Shown: piece after piece, positions 22,301-33,128 of the stretch
Position numbering within the stretch: the first letter of the stretch is position 1
Layout: each line of letters opens with the position of its first letter
Assembly (NCBI GenBank): GCA_001584585.1
Contig: LSYV01000015.1
Location: forward strand, 994,684-1,058,683
DNA: 64,000 nucleotides
Direction of reading: 5' to 3'
DNA from: Gonium pectorale
Taxonomy: Eukaryota; Chlorophyta; Chlorophyceae; Chlamydomonadales; Volvocaceae
Notes under the pieces: model-generated
The model's database searches: none
The model's input: only the letters and a program-made list of their open reading frames with translations
Told to the model about the DNA's origin: nothing
Translations under genes and position numbers: made by a program

Positions 22301-24160
22301 GTCAAGTGCTATAAATGGCCTCGCGGCGCAGAATGTCCATGACCCCACCGGCCGTCATTGGCACTGATCAAATGCCGACACCAGCCGGGCCCCATCGCCA
22401 ACGTCGCAATGTGCTCAAGCCATGTGCTCAAGCGCGCTTCTCACCCCAATAATCATCGCTAATCTCTGGGTTGCGGCCTGATACCCGCTCCTACTGACCC
22501 CTCTCCCTACTCGTCCCCTGTTTCGCACGCATGGCCTTACACGGGCGCAGGCGTGGACGACTGGGGCAAAGAGGTGCGCAACCAGGTGGCCGAGCGCCTG
22601 TGGCGCGCCGACGTGGCCGGGAGCTTCGACCGCCTGCTGCGCCTGGCGGCGGCGGCGGCGCTCAGCAGCGCCGGCTGCGCCGACGGCCCCACAGGCACGC
22701 CGACGCCTCCAAGCCTTATCCTCAAGACCCTCTGGGCGCTATTCGCGGGCATGCTGCTCCCGCTGACCACGCTGCAGCCGGCGGCGGGCGAGGCGGCTGG
22801 ACGCAGCCAACAGGCGCCTGCGGGCAGTTGGGGCGGTGACGGCGCCGACCGTGTCGCGCGATTGGGGCTGCTGATCTCGGCTGCAAAGTACGGCGGCGCG
22901 CTGGTGCGGCGGTACGACGCACAGCGGCGAGCGCCCACCGCCAGCACCGGCGACGGCCATGGCTGCGCGAAGCTTGTGATAGAGGTCGGCGCGGTGGTGT
23001 CCGCGGTGACGCACGGCGTGGGCGGTTTTCGCTCTGCCCTGCAGGAGCGCTTGCGCCCCTGGGGGCTGGAGGAGGCGGTGCCAAGCGGCCGCCTGACCGC
23101 CGGGGAGCTTCTGGCAAAGACGGCAGAGGCCACCGCGGCGGCATTGCCGCCAGATGCGCCCGAGGCCGCGGCGGCGGCCCTTCGCGCAGCATGCCAGCTG
23201 GCGGCGCATGTGACGGTGGCGGCGGCGGAGGCCGCGGGCTCCAAAGGCGCGGCGGATATGGTGGTGCTGTACAATCGGGACCTGGCAGAAGTGGTCGGGG
23301 AGTGCCTGGGCGAGTGGGCGCGCCTGGGGTTCTACCCGCTCTTCCTGCCCGGGTCGCAGCTGCTAGCCTGCCATCCGCACCGCCTGCTGGCCTTGGCCTG
23401 CGAGCTCCTGACGGCGTCGGCTGCGGTGCCGCCGACGAAGGGCCGCATTGCGCTGGCAGAGGGACTGGTGGTGGCGCTGGTGGCGGCGGCGGGGCACGAG
23501 GCCCTCAGTTGCCATGTGTACGGGTGGCTGGGCGGCCGCGGCGGCGGCACGGGGGCGCTGACGGGCTGCATTGCGCCGCAGCTGCGGTTGGCGCTGCCGG
23601 CGCTGGTGCGACTGTCGCCGCCGCACGCGGGCTGTGCGCTGGCGTTGCTGCGGATGGCGGAGTCGGAGGACCCGCCACCGCCGCCCGGAACACCCCTGGG
23701 CCCCGACGACGGAGGTGGCGCGTTTCGCTGCGTGTCGCTTCAAATGGCGGACCGCCTCGTACGGCCGGAGCTGGCGCCGGCAGTGGTGGGCGTCTGGCTG
23801 CCGTGCAGTCCCCGCAGTGTGGCGGAGGCCGTGGCGGAGACAACGGCGCTTCCCTTGCGGCAGCGGACAGCGGCGGAGGCCATGGCGGGCCTGCGTGCTG
23901 CGGCGGCGCTGCGTGCGGTCATGTTGGAGCCGGCCGCGGTGGCGCTGCGGCAGTTGCGCGCGTGCGGCAACCCGGCTTGCGAGGCCTTTGGCGGCGGCTC
24001 CGAGGCGGAGCTGAAGCCGCGGAAGTGCACGGGCTGCCGAAGCGTGCGGTACTGTGGCGCGGGCTGTCAGAGAGTGCACTGGGGCGCCGGGCACAAGGCT
24101 GAATGCCAGCGCATAATGGCTGCGGCGACGGCTGCCAAGGCGGGTTGCGGGCAGGACTGA
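19388..24160 (+). CDS. Large MYND-type zinc-finger protein (1,106 aa)
   Basis: Five exons keep phase: 19388-19837, 20046-21029, 21283-21486, 22041-22113 and 22551-24160 (3,321 nt). Most of the protein is Ala-rich helix with no recognisable enzymatic motif and may be repeat-like. The C-terminus (about residues 1048-1095) is a clear MYND zinc finger: CGNPACEAF, then KCTGCRSVRYCGAGCQRVHW and GHKAEC, with the C-C, C-C, C-C and H-C ligand spacing complete. MYND fingers are protein-interaction modules. Volvocine algae have many long Ala-rich proteins with a C-terminal MYND, mostly uncharacterised. Poly-Ala/Pro stretches near residues 310-345 (GAGAGAPAPPAPSS) are low in complexity. The 74-base fourth exon is the least certain, but it is required to keep phase into the last exon. 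Confidence 0.88.
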
Positions 24161-24472
24161 GGGCATGAATTGCAGGGCTGGGCTCTTGGTACCGTACCCG
24201 ACGTGTGCGGGTAGTTACAATGTTGGGAATATGCTATGTACTTTGTTGCGGTATTTATATGATACCGGTAGTCTAGTCCGCCATCGGCCTCCCTGGTGTT
24301 ATGGCCCTGCGTCCGTGTGTGGTGATCGCCCCACATACCACGCATCCGCCCCCTGTTGCATAATCGTACGGTAGCTTCTTTGTGTGCTTATACGCTCATC
24401 AGCAGCCTGTCTAGTCTATGTCTGTGGCTGGCGCCGACACGCTTGCCTCTTGCGCCCGCGGCCTCGGACCCG

Positions 24473-25204
24473 CAGAGGTACGAGACGCTCGAGTCGCTAA
24501 CAGCGGAGGCCAAGGCGGCGGTGGCGGCCGAGGTTGACGCCTTGTTGGCGCAGCGCGGCCGCGACGAGCTAGTGGAGCTGCTGGAGTTCCAGGTACGGTC
24601 CCGATGTCAGCAGACACCCCCCACCCCCACAAGCACACACACAACGCAGTGCTCACGGGCTGCCGGCTAGGTTGCTTTGTCGCTGATATACCTGTTTTGG
24701 GCATACTGTTGCGCATACGTAACACAACGCAGTGACGCAGCCGGTCGTGCCATCTGGAGGCCAGCTCAGCCCTTTCAGCTATCAAACCGAGCCCAGGATT
24801 CCAGCGTTACGTTCTTGGGGTTTTTGTTTGCTGGGTCAGGCGGAGGGTCTATGAGCTGCAGGTATGTTGCTTTGCTCGCTGTCTTTGCAACGCGGATTGA
24901 GCATGACGTTACGCGTATAGAACCGCGAGCCGTGAGACGACGTCTTCCTGTCCATAAACGTTGAAGAGTGGGCGTCCTGGGATCACGGTTGCAGCCTTGT
25001 GTGTAAAAAGGGGACGTGCCCCTTCCCATCCGCCTCTCCTGCCGGCAGCGCTGCGTGGCTGCCAAGGGCGTGTTCATCGCTGCGGCCGCCCTGGAGCGCT
25101 ACCTGCAGTGGATGTCCGCCAACCACGACGTCGAGCTGGCCAAGGGCAACTACCTGCCCGACATTGCGTACGACGAGGACTCCCGGATGTTCAGCTTCAT
25201 GTAG
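24473..25204 (+). CDS. Small unassigned gene, 5' end not found
   Basis: Two exon-like blocks share phase. The first, after an acceptor at about 24473, reads RYETLESLTAEAKAAVAAEV, then ALLAQRGRDELVELLEFQ, and ends at GTACGG (24594). The second, after an acceptor at about 25049, reads RCVAAKGVFIAAAALERYLQ, then WMSANHDVELAKGNYLPDIA and YDEDSRMFSFM*, and stops at 25202-25204. Codon use resembles the other genes, and a clean helical amphipathic stretch continues across the join. No in-frame ATG precedes the first block, so the true first exon must be upstream, or the gene is a broken fragment. I do not recognise the family. Confidence 0.45.
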
Positions 25205-28200
25205 AGCCCGAGAGGCAGGCCGCATGCGCCCACGGGACGGACTTGGGGTTGCCGCTTGGCTTCAAGACAAGGCAGGGAGGGGACGCCTTCAAGGCGCGTC
25301 TACCCGCCGCCAATGGCTCTGTCCGAACCCGTTCCGGGCGGTTTCAAGGAGTGTGCTGGGGCCGAGCGGCGTGCGGGCGACACCGCGGTGGTGGAGTGTG
25401 GCAGCTCTCGGTGGGCCAGCTGTACCCAGTCGGCATTTTAGGATTATCGCTATTGTAGAGCACTATCTCGCTGCAGGCTAGTGACCACAGGCTCGTCAAA
25501 GCGGGTGAATGAGGCCATTGGGCGGGGCCTGGCGCGGCGAACGACATCCACCACAAGATCGCAGAAGCATGCGTTGCTTGGTCCACCGCGTGGACCCGTG
25601 GGTGAATGATTCGGTGTGGTTCGTGCTTGGCGCCTGGGTAGTGAGTAGTGTTACCCAACATGCTTAACGGCGCGTTATGTCTTGCTTGATGCTTCGAGAT
25701 GCCTCAGGAGACGCCTTGAATGGGGGGAGTACCCCTTGGGGCCCCCGCCCCTGGCAGCATGCCAACTGTGCCACCGTGCTTCGGCTGGTGCAGGCTCCGG
25801 GAACAGGGCCAGGCCCATAGCGTGGCTGACATCGTGGCAGTGTTTGTATCGCTAAACCCTGGGCTCTAGCTGTGGTTGCACGCGCCGCAGACGCACTGTA
25901 CGAGGGCGCACAACGGCTATACCCTTCCTTCATTGTTGACGAGGGCCGGCAGAGGCGGTGTTCTGCGTGGCGGCAGCGGTGCAGGAGTCGAGACCTCAGC
26001 GTGGATGTAGGGGGCGCGGTGCGGGTTGCTGGCGTGGCGTGGAATCTACCTTCCTACGCAGCACTCAAAGCTCTCTAGTGTTAGAGATGAAAGCGCACTT
26101 GAGAGCTTCTCATACAATAATAGCCGTGGCGTGCGCGGCAAGTACGGAATGTACGTACGGACTGCACGCGGTCGTCTGTGGGGGGACAAGTTCCTCAGTA
26201 GCACACGCATCTCGACATTAAGCGGCTTAGGAGCAGCATTGCTGGTTTTGGACCAGCAAGCGGTTGGTGAGCGTCAGTCGGCAAAGTCGGGTACTCTTGT
26301 CTGAGCAATGCTAAGGCGCGGTGGTTCCAGGCTGCGGTGTTCCGATGCGCCCTGGCAATGCCGCTGCCTGTGCAACCGCCTCTACCCGCTCCACCTGCCG
26401 CTGAATGGGCTCCGCGCCACGCCATTCGCAGAATTCTTGGTTGCCGGGCTTGAGTTCTAGCGTTATTGGTAGGTGCCGGTAGCACCTGGATGGGGGGTAC
26501 GGAGTGGTGCAGTGTACATGACTCAGCGCGGTGCACATGACGTGCCGATGTCCGGCCTCGTGTTCTACAGAGCGCTGATCGGCGTACTTCCATAAGGTGG
26601 TGCACGGCAGCGAGGCCTTGTGACGGCACCTGTGTACGATAGTCAGAAGTACCGTAGTGCGCATGGATGTTCCCAACTGACTCGCGACCGTCACACGTAA
26701 TGCATTTCTTGTGTGTTGTGGTGGTAGGTACCGTAGTTCATGGTTGAGACACGTGCAATGTGAATGTGGAAACAACAAATCGCACGGGCTGCATGTGATT
26801 CGCCAGTTTTAAGGTCAAGAGAGCGCAGAAGTGTGATCGTCAGTCCCTGTGGCGGAATCAACAACGGCGGCATGCTTGGTGCCGGCCACGCCACCTGCCT
26901 AGCCTTGATACGGTGCCGTTTCTGTTTTTCCGGTGCAAGTGCGCTAGCAGGTCCTGTTGCTCGCGGCGCGCATTCTCCGTAAGCCCCTTCTGCACGCGCA
27001 CCAGCTCTTGGACGTGCGCTTCTTGTTGCACCCGGAGGACCTTTGAAACTTTTGCGGTTTGACGAGTCGCAACTGTTCCATGGCCGCGGTGTTGGGAGGA
27101 ACGCCAGTCACGCCAGGAGCAATGGCACATCACTACGAACTGACGGAAAGAGCGCGAGTGCTGGGTGTAGGGACCGCGCCATACCGATGAGGGCTTTGTG
27201 ATGGGGCTAGTGATGTCGTCCACAGCCATTCATTGCCATTCCAACTACGGCGTGCGTTCGTCGGTCCAGGTGGCGGGCTGAGCGCCCCAGGGTCTAATAA
27301 CCGTTGACCGCTCAGCGGACTGGTAACAAGTAGGTCGACCATAGCGGCCACCGGGCCTTCCACATCCACATTTCACCAGGGCACTTTGCAGCTGACCCTA
27401 AGCGAGAGGGACCGTCTCCTTTGCCCGCCATACCTTGTACATGCTGTCGGGCCTGCAGCGTTGACGGATTCCCAAGACCAGCAGGACCAGGCTGTCGGTC
27501 ACTAAGTGCAGCACGGCCACTGCAACGTGTGTGGATTACGGCTATGGCTTACACTCGGTTTGCCGAGTGTTCCCTTAGTCCTCGAGCGGATGGGTGTAAC
27601 TCCTAATGTGGTTTCTCCACAACCGGGCCGCTGTCCCTAAGTGAACCACGGTAGTGCTGGACGCGATGACGTACACAGACAAAGCGTGTTTGTTGCTTAC
27701 AAGCAGCATTCCAAAATGCTGCGCCCTGGCGCTTGCTGGCGGCACAGAGCGCAGGCGCCATGCCGCTCACTGATTGCACCCCATGGTGCCCCGCCCCGCT
27801 CTACTGAGCGTGCCCTCTGCAGGCTTATCCGTTTGCACTCGCCGCATCAGCATCCATGCCGCCGTCCACCGTGTACATGAAGCGTTCAGTGTCCCCGCTA
27901 CCGGGCAATCATGAAAAGGCACTGACGACCAATATGGCCAAGCGTGAAAAACTGTGTCTACCCGCTAAGTCCTTGCTCACGGCCTACCTACGAACAGCAA
28001 CCTGCACGCCTGTCTAACCCTAAGCTTGGCTTGCAATGCAGCCTCAGCACTTGCAACAATGCAGCACTCCTCTTAACTGACACGTACTGGGCACGTGACT
28101 TATTCTTGCACGCAATTCAATTGGCTTGCCAGCGCCGCCGTGCCAAAATTTGTCCACTCCTGCACAGTGCCCGCAGCAAACTACACAGCCCGCTTTTCTG

Positions 28201-28218
28201 CCCTCCTCTTCTATACAA
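25205..28218. other. 3 kb gene-poor stretch
   Basis: No coding region with consistent codon bias or domain match was found on either strand, and no tRNA or long repeat. A minus-strand TGTAA word at 27697-27701 might be the poly(A) signal of the ferredoxin gene, which would give a roughly 0.5 kb 3' UTR. Base composition is more even than in the genes, in keeping with old intergenic or decayed repeat DNA. Confidence 0.4.
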
Positions 28219-29008
28219 TTAGTGCTTGCCGTACTCGGTGGTGTGGAGACGCTCCTCCTGGTGCGTCAGGATAGTGCAGTCGGAGCGGGGGTACGAAGAG
28301 CAGAGAAGCACAAAGCCGGCCTTGATCTGGTCATCGTCCAGGATGTGCTGACCCTTCTGCACAACCTGGCCCTCCTGCACGCGGCCGGCGCAAGTGCCGC
28401 AGGTGCCTGAGGGACGGAGGGAACGAAGGGTGGGGGCAAGCAGTAAAACGTAGGAATTCAGGATGTTTGCAGAATAACGGAACAGAAAGGACACGCCAGC
28501 GTCGCCGATGCCATGCCAACAACATAACGCCTATCAACGGAAACTCCCAGTCTGAACTCACCGCTGCGGCATAGGTAGGGAAGGTCGATGTCATGGCGCT
28601 CAATTGCATCGAAGATAGCCTCATCGGGGTCAACCTCCATGGTGCGCGTCTTGCCGGTCGGCATGCGCAGCGTCACCTGGAAGGCCTGCACCTGAAGATG
28701 AGATCCACAGGGACAGGGAAGGAGGAGCTCAGCTTTTGGCTTACCCAACGATGCAATACCCAACGTGCTTGCATCCATCAAGGTAAAACGGGAAGTGAAG
28801 CAGAAGCGCCAAGCACAAATATTGTTCATCACCACATTGTAATGAAATAGCGCAGGCAGCTCAAGGGGAAGTCTGCTGGTAAACCGCGTTGGCGGTGAGC
28901 GATTGATGACTCGCGACTCGCCCCACCTACCTTGACGGCCGAGCGAGAGGCGCGGCAGGCGCGCGATGGCTGCATGCGCATGGCGCGGGACGAAGCGAGG
29001 GCGGCCAT
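28219..29008 (-). CDS. Plant-type [2Fe-2S] ferredoxin, predicted chloroplast
   Basis: Three exons: 29008-28931, 28691-28562 and 28406-28219 (396 nt, 131 aa), phases consistent. This is a soluble one-electron carrier. The first exon is a basic, Ser/Arg-rich transit peptide ([20 protein letters not shown]). The mature domain starts about residue 27 ([20 protein letters not shown]). The cluster ligands are all present: LCRSGTCGTC gives Cys-x4-Cys-x2-Cys, and the fourth Cys is in [13 protein letters not shown]. The end [15 protein letters not shown] is longer than in photosynthetic PETF. The Arg-rich strand and the extended tail suggest one of the minor ferredoxin isoforms, but which one cannot be told. 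The cluster motif is split by the second intron after CRS. The start ATG at 29008 is the first ATG of the transit exon. Confidence 0.94.
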
Positions 29009-29800
29009 GTTCGTCACGAAGCGAGGGCGGTTAGGAGGTTAGGCGACCGAGTGTCGGCTTCGAGAACAATGCACAGCGGACAGCGGCTGATAGAAGCAAC
29101 GCTGGCCCACCCCGGCTTATATCATCGCGACTCTCAGCGGATCATCTGTCGTGCCCGAATCCAGACGAAGCGACGCAATTGTACCGCGTACCGGCGTACC
29201 TGCGTTTGTCCCTAGGACACCCGCGGTACATGGGAAAAGTGATTTTGATGTGCTTTGTGTACCTCAAGCCGAGTCCTGTAAACGTAAATTGCAAGCTTAC
29301 CGCGAACCTAGCGCTCGAACTAATTTCAGGCGATACACGTTCATTTCATCGCCAATGCCATTCGTTTCATTTCAATGTATCAGGAGTATGCATTTGCGTG
29401 CCAATTAAGCAGATGTGGCGAGTTGTCTTTTTCCCTGCGAACTGTGGGCCGCTGTGCCCAGCCTCTTTGGCTGTAGCAAAAAATCTCTACCCATGCCACC
29501 TGGCAGTCATGTATGGGTTGAAGTTCTCCAGGCTTTCGGCGACAAGGGCTGATTGTCCCGTGGGTCGATTCTCCCGGGGGTCCGAACAGCCATGTGCACC
29601 ACGAAAGCGAGCTCATCCAGCGTGGACCCGAGCGTCCAGTGACGTCCTATGGGTACATGTGGCAGATGGCCAGCTAATATCTGCCCATAGCCAAGCACGT
29701 GCCGTCGACTCAACAGTGTGTCCTGTGTTTCAAGTGACCGATATGAGCTACATGCCTATGCATAACCGACTGCCGTTCACAGCATCACACACATACACGC
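29009..29800. other. Upstream region of the ferredoxin gene and gene-free stretch
   Basis: The first 150 bases should contain the ferredoxin promoter and 5' UTR. A tandem-like echo (cacgaagcgagggcgg) occurs at about 28992 and 29017. I see no gene between about 29160 and 29800. Confidence 0.35.
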
Positions 29801-32050
29801 ATGCAGTGCAGGGCGAAGAGGCAAGTCCGTGAAGCGTACGACGCGTACCACGCGGTCCTCCTGCATGAGTTTGTGAGCCGTTATCGAGTGGATCAGATCA
29901 TCAGAAGGCCCTTTGGGAAAGGCCAGGCTGGAAAGCTGTTGCGCGGTGTGCTGTGGAAGGGAAGGATGTATGGAGAGAGCACTTCTCTTAGCTCTTAAAT
30001 GCGGGATTAGAAGAGCGTAACCACGCCGCTGCTTTCGAGGTGCTTGACTTCATCAATACGGGCATTCCCGGCATGTACGATGCGCGTTGGAGCGGGTGTG
30101 ACGTCGTCGTGGAGCGGGCTACTGAGATCCGAAACGCTCCGATCACAGCCGAGGAGGTGGCGGCCGCAGTAAAACAAAACTGCGGAACGGCAAATCGCCT
30201 GGGAATGAGCTAGTCCCGTCTAAGTGTTACCGTTGCGCGCGTCAGCTCAGGCAACTGGGGCACAATCTCGGGGTCCCCTAGGTGAATGGGAATGCATTTG
30301 GAGCACATCAGGGCGGCGGGAGATTCTCCGAGCAGTTCACGGTCACGCTGCTATCACCGGACACCGGTGTACAAGCAGAAGGGCGATTCAAGGAACCCGG
30401 GAGCTACAGAGACATAGCGATTGGCGGCGCTCTTGCTAAATGCTATGCCAGCACTCTGCTGCGCCGCCTAGTTAAGGCAGGTCAGGATCTTGGGCTGCGC
30501 TAACCTGCGCAGGCACCTCCCACCACCTGTTTGTCAAGCGGCACCTGACGGAGAAGTATTACAAGCCGGGCACTGCCCCTCTGATTATTATGCAAATCGA
30601 CTTTGAGGAAGCGTTTGATAAAGTCCCGCGTAGGTCGCTTTGGTTACGTCTTGTCGAAAGGGGAGTGGGTGGCGTGATGCAAGGTCCTCTGGTGCAGGCG
30701 TATGAGCGGGTGGTTATGGCTGTCAAAGTGAATGACGAGCGGTCTGGGCCTTTCGAGTCAAAACAAGGGATTAAGCAAGGTTGCCCACTGAGCACTGCGC
30801 CCTTTGGTCTGTTTATCAAGACTCTAGCCGACCTCCTTGATGCGCGTGACCGTGAGTTTGGATGCAGCTCCACTGCTCCAGTCGTTGGCGGGAAAAGGGG
30901 CTATGTGCGGTTGTATGCAGACGACGTCAGCCTGCTAGCAACAACTTCGGAGCGCATGATGGAGCTGCTGAAGGCGGTCGAGCTCATCTGCACTTATATC
31001 CAAGCTCGAGAAGCTAAAGTTGTGGGCGCCTGATGTTCATATGCAGTGTTTCGAAGTGCGAGTGCGGCCTATCTTGTCGTACGGTAGCGAGGTATGGGGC
31101 CGGACGCACCGGCGGAGATGCTTGACGGTGGGCCTCCACCCCGTCGGCAAGACGCAAGCAATCTCGCCGAGGGCCTATTCGAACGTGTCTCCGGGACCCC
31201 ATGGTCAAGCTACAAATCGCGTATATGATGCGGGTCGTAGGCGCAGCTAGGCCGGCGCACCGGCACTTGTTTGCCAAGCTGTCCCAGCTCCCGTTGCACT
31301 ATTTCTGGAAAAAACAAGTCGCCGGGTTTTGGAACATGGTGGTCAAGCAACCAGGTGCGAAATGTCAGCATGCACTGCTGCAGGAGGCAGAGGACGCCCT
31401 GTCTGGTGCGGAGTGCTAGGCTTCTAAGCTGATGCATGTATGTAGCAAGTTCAATGTAGATCTCTGGGACGGAAAGCCGGACGCCGTCCAGTCTGTTGGC
31501 GAGAAAGCGGCGTGGCTCGTAAGCAAGGCCCTGCTTTTGGGGCCGATCGTAACAGCGTTTGGGAAAGCGTTGATGGCGGGGTGGGAGCATGAGCGGTTGC
31601 ATGTGCAGCCGGAGTCCTATCCATTCGATAAGAAGCAGCCGGGTATCCAGATGGCGAAGTATACGCATGGAAGTGCGCATGGATGTATGGGGCTACCGTT
31701 GAAGGATGGGGCCGCTGTCTCCTGGCTGCCGCACGCGATAGCATTTATGCCTATTGCTGCGCATCAGAAGCTAATGTAATCCAAAATGTGCTGTTGGCCT
31801 CTGGCTGCTAATCGAGCCTGAGGACGGCCGCGGCATGAGCGCGTGTGTGGGCTGTGCGATACCGGAGAGGTGGAAGACAAGCAGCACGTGTTGATGAGGT
31901 GTCCCGCACATACCGTACACCGTGCAGGGATGAGGCTCAGCTCTCTGGTAGCAGCTTGCGTGAGCTGATGGCCTCTCTGCGTCAGGCCAAGCCAGCCTCC
32001 TTGCTCTCTTCCATATACACTAGAATCTCCTGGTCGATAGCGCAAAGCGC
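29801..32050 (+). pseudogene. LINE (L1-like non-LTR retrotransposon) ORF2, family B copy 2, inactivated
   Basis: This is the most complete retroelement in the window. In order it shows a pre-RT region (EAYDAYHAVLLHEFVSRYRV), NAPITAEEVAAAVKQN, and SYRDIAIGGALAKCYASTLL. The reverse transcriptase core at 30590-31030 carries FEEAFDKVPR, GIKQGCPLSTAPFGLF and the catalytic box YADDVSLLA. Then come a post-RT region (VRPILSYGSEVWGRT), LPLHYFWKKQVAGFWNMVV, GLPLKDGAAVSWLPHAIAF, and a zinc knuckle at about 31835-31895 (CGLCDTGEVEDKQHVLMRC). In-frame stops after CGTANRLGMS, after QDLGLR and after SGAEC, plus several frame shifts, show that it is dead. The endonuclease domain expected upstream is not visible, so it is also 5' truncated. 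Fragments of the same family occur at 17.5-18.0 and 18.9-19.0 kb. Confidence 0.88.
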
Positions 32051-33128
32051 ATAACTGTTCCAGTTCTGATTTTGGCCATCCTTAGGGCCTCCGGCTCGTA
32101 TGGGTTTGTTGCTTGTACGTAGCGCGCCCACGACGTGTAACATAAAACAACAGATGCAGTCAAGACAGAGCCAAGGTGGGAAGTTGAATGCCTTACATGA
32201 GAGACATTCTTAGGGTGAACGCATCGATAGGCACATCGCTTGCCACATGCAACAGCCAAGTATTAAAGCGGCAGGCCAAACGCAAGGTGTGACCCAGCAG
32301 CTCAGGTGCAAGCTGGGTATCATCACTCCAACGCCATACGCCGTTGCTCAACCCGGATTGCTCGGCGCATCAGCCGACCTGCATTCACATGATCTTTGCC
32401 GTGTGCATGTAGCCTTTACGCATCCTCCGCAAGAACTGGCACCACGCCAGCACGGCTCGACGCACGTCACCGCAAAGGACCGTAGCAGGCTGGTGCCCCT
32501 CACGGACAGACAGAGCCAGCTGGACACTACCGTGTCGTTGCACCCAGGGTATTGTGCATCAACCGCTACCCTTGAAGCAACGCGCCCACCCGCACAAGAC
32601 ATATTGCGTACTCGTCATCCGCCGGTCTCTGCGACCACACAACCTCGGTTGACTGTCATTTTGTCAACTGTGTTACGTCTTAAGCTTGTCACCAGAGGTA
32701 CACGCCCGTCACAGCCAGGCTCAGCCATCCGCCATAGGCACATCAGCAAAGGGAGCGCGTGATTGGGGCAACAACCGCCTTATCCGCTGAAGACACAGTC
32801 AACGGAAACACTTGCCTTCCCTGCTTCTCTGTGTCTGCCTGCTACTACTTTGAAAGAAGGTCAACTGCCAACTGTACGACAAGGTTACGGTTCTGTACGG
32901 AATGTCGTGTACTGCCAGCGTCCACCGCTGCGACATGCTCACAAATGACGGAAACGCAGCTAACCTTCCTGACGACCGCTCTCTATACCTCTATTTTATT
33001 GGTGCTCGATAACTCTTCAATCCTCTAACCCTATACTTGCCGTGCTACCCATCTACCCACGTGCATCCTACCCCGCCCCGAAATGGACGCCAAAGAAGCC
33101 CCCTTATGCATTGAAGAATGAAAGACAA
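32050..33128. other. Gene-free stretch between the LINE and FRY
   Basis: No gene is supported. The first part may be LINE 3' UTR (tgtaacataaaacaac near 32137). The last part should be FRY 3' UTR. No tandem repeat was noticed. Confidence 0.4.

Noticed and set aside
25872..26078. Short frame beginning MVARAADALYEGAQRLYPSF
   Set aside because: It looks mildly protein-like but is isolated, with no acceptor, donor or family match that I can support.
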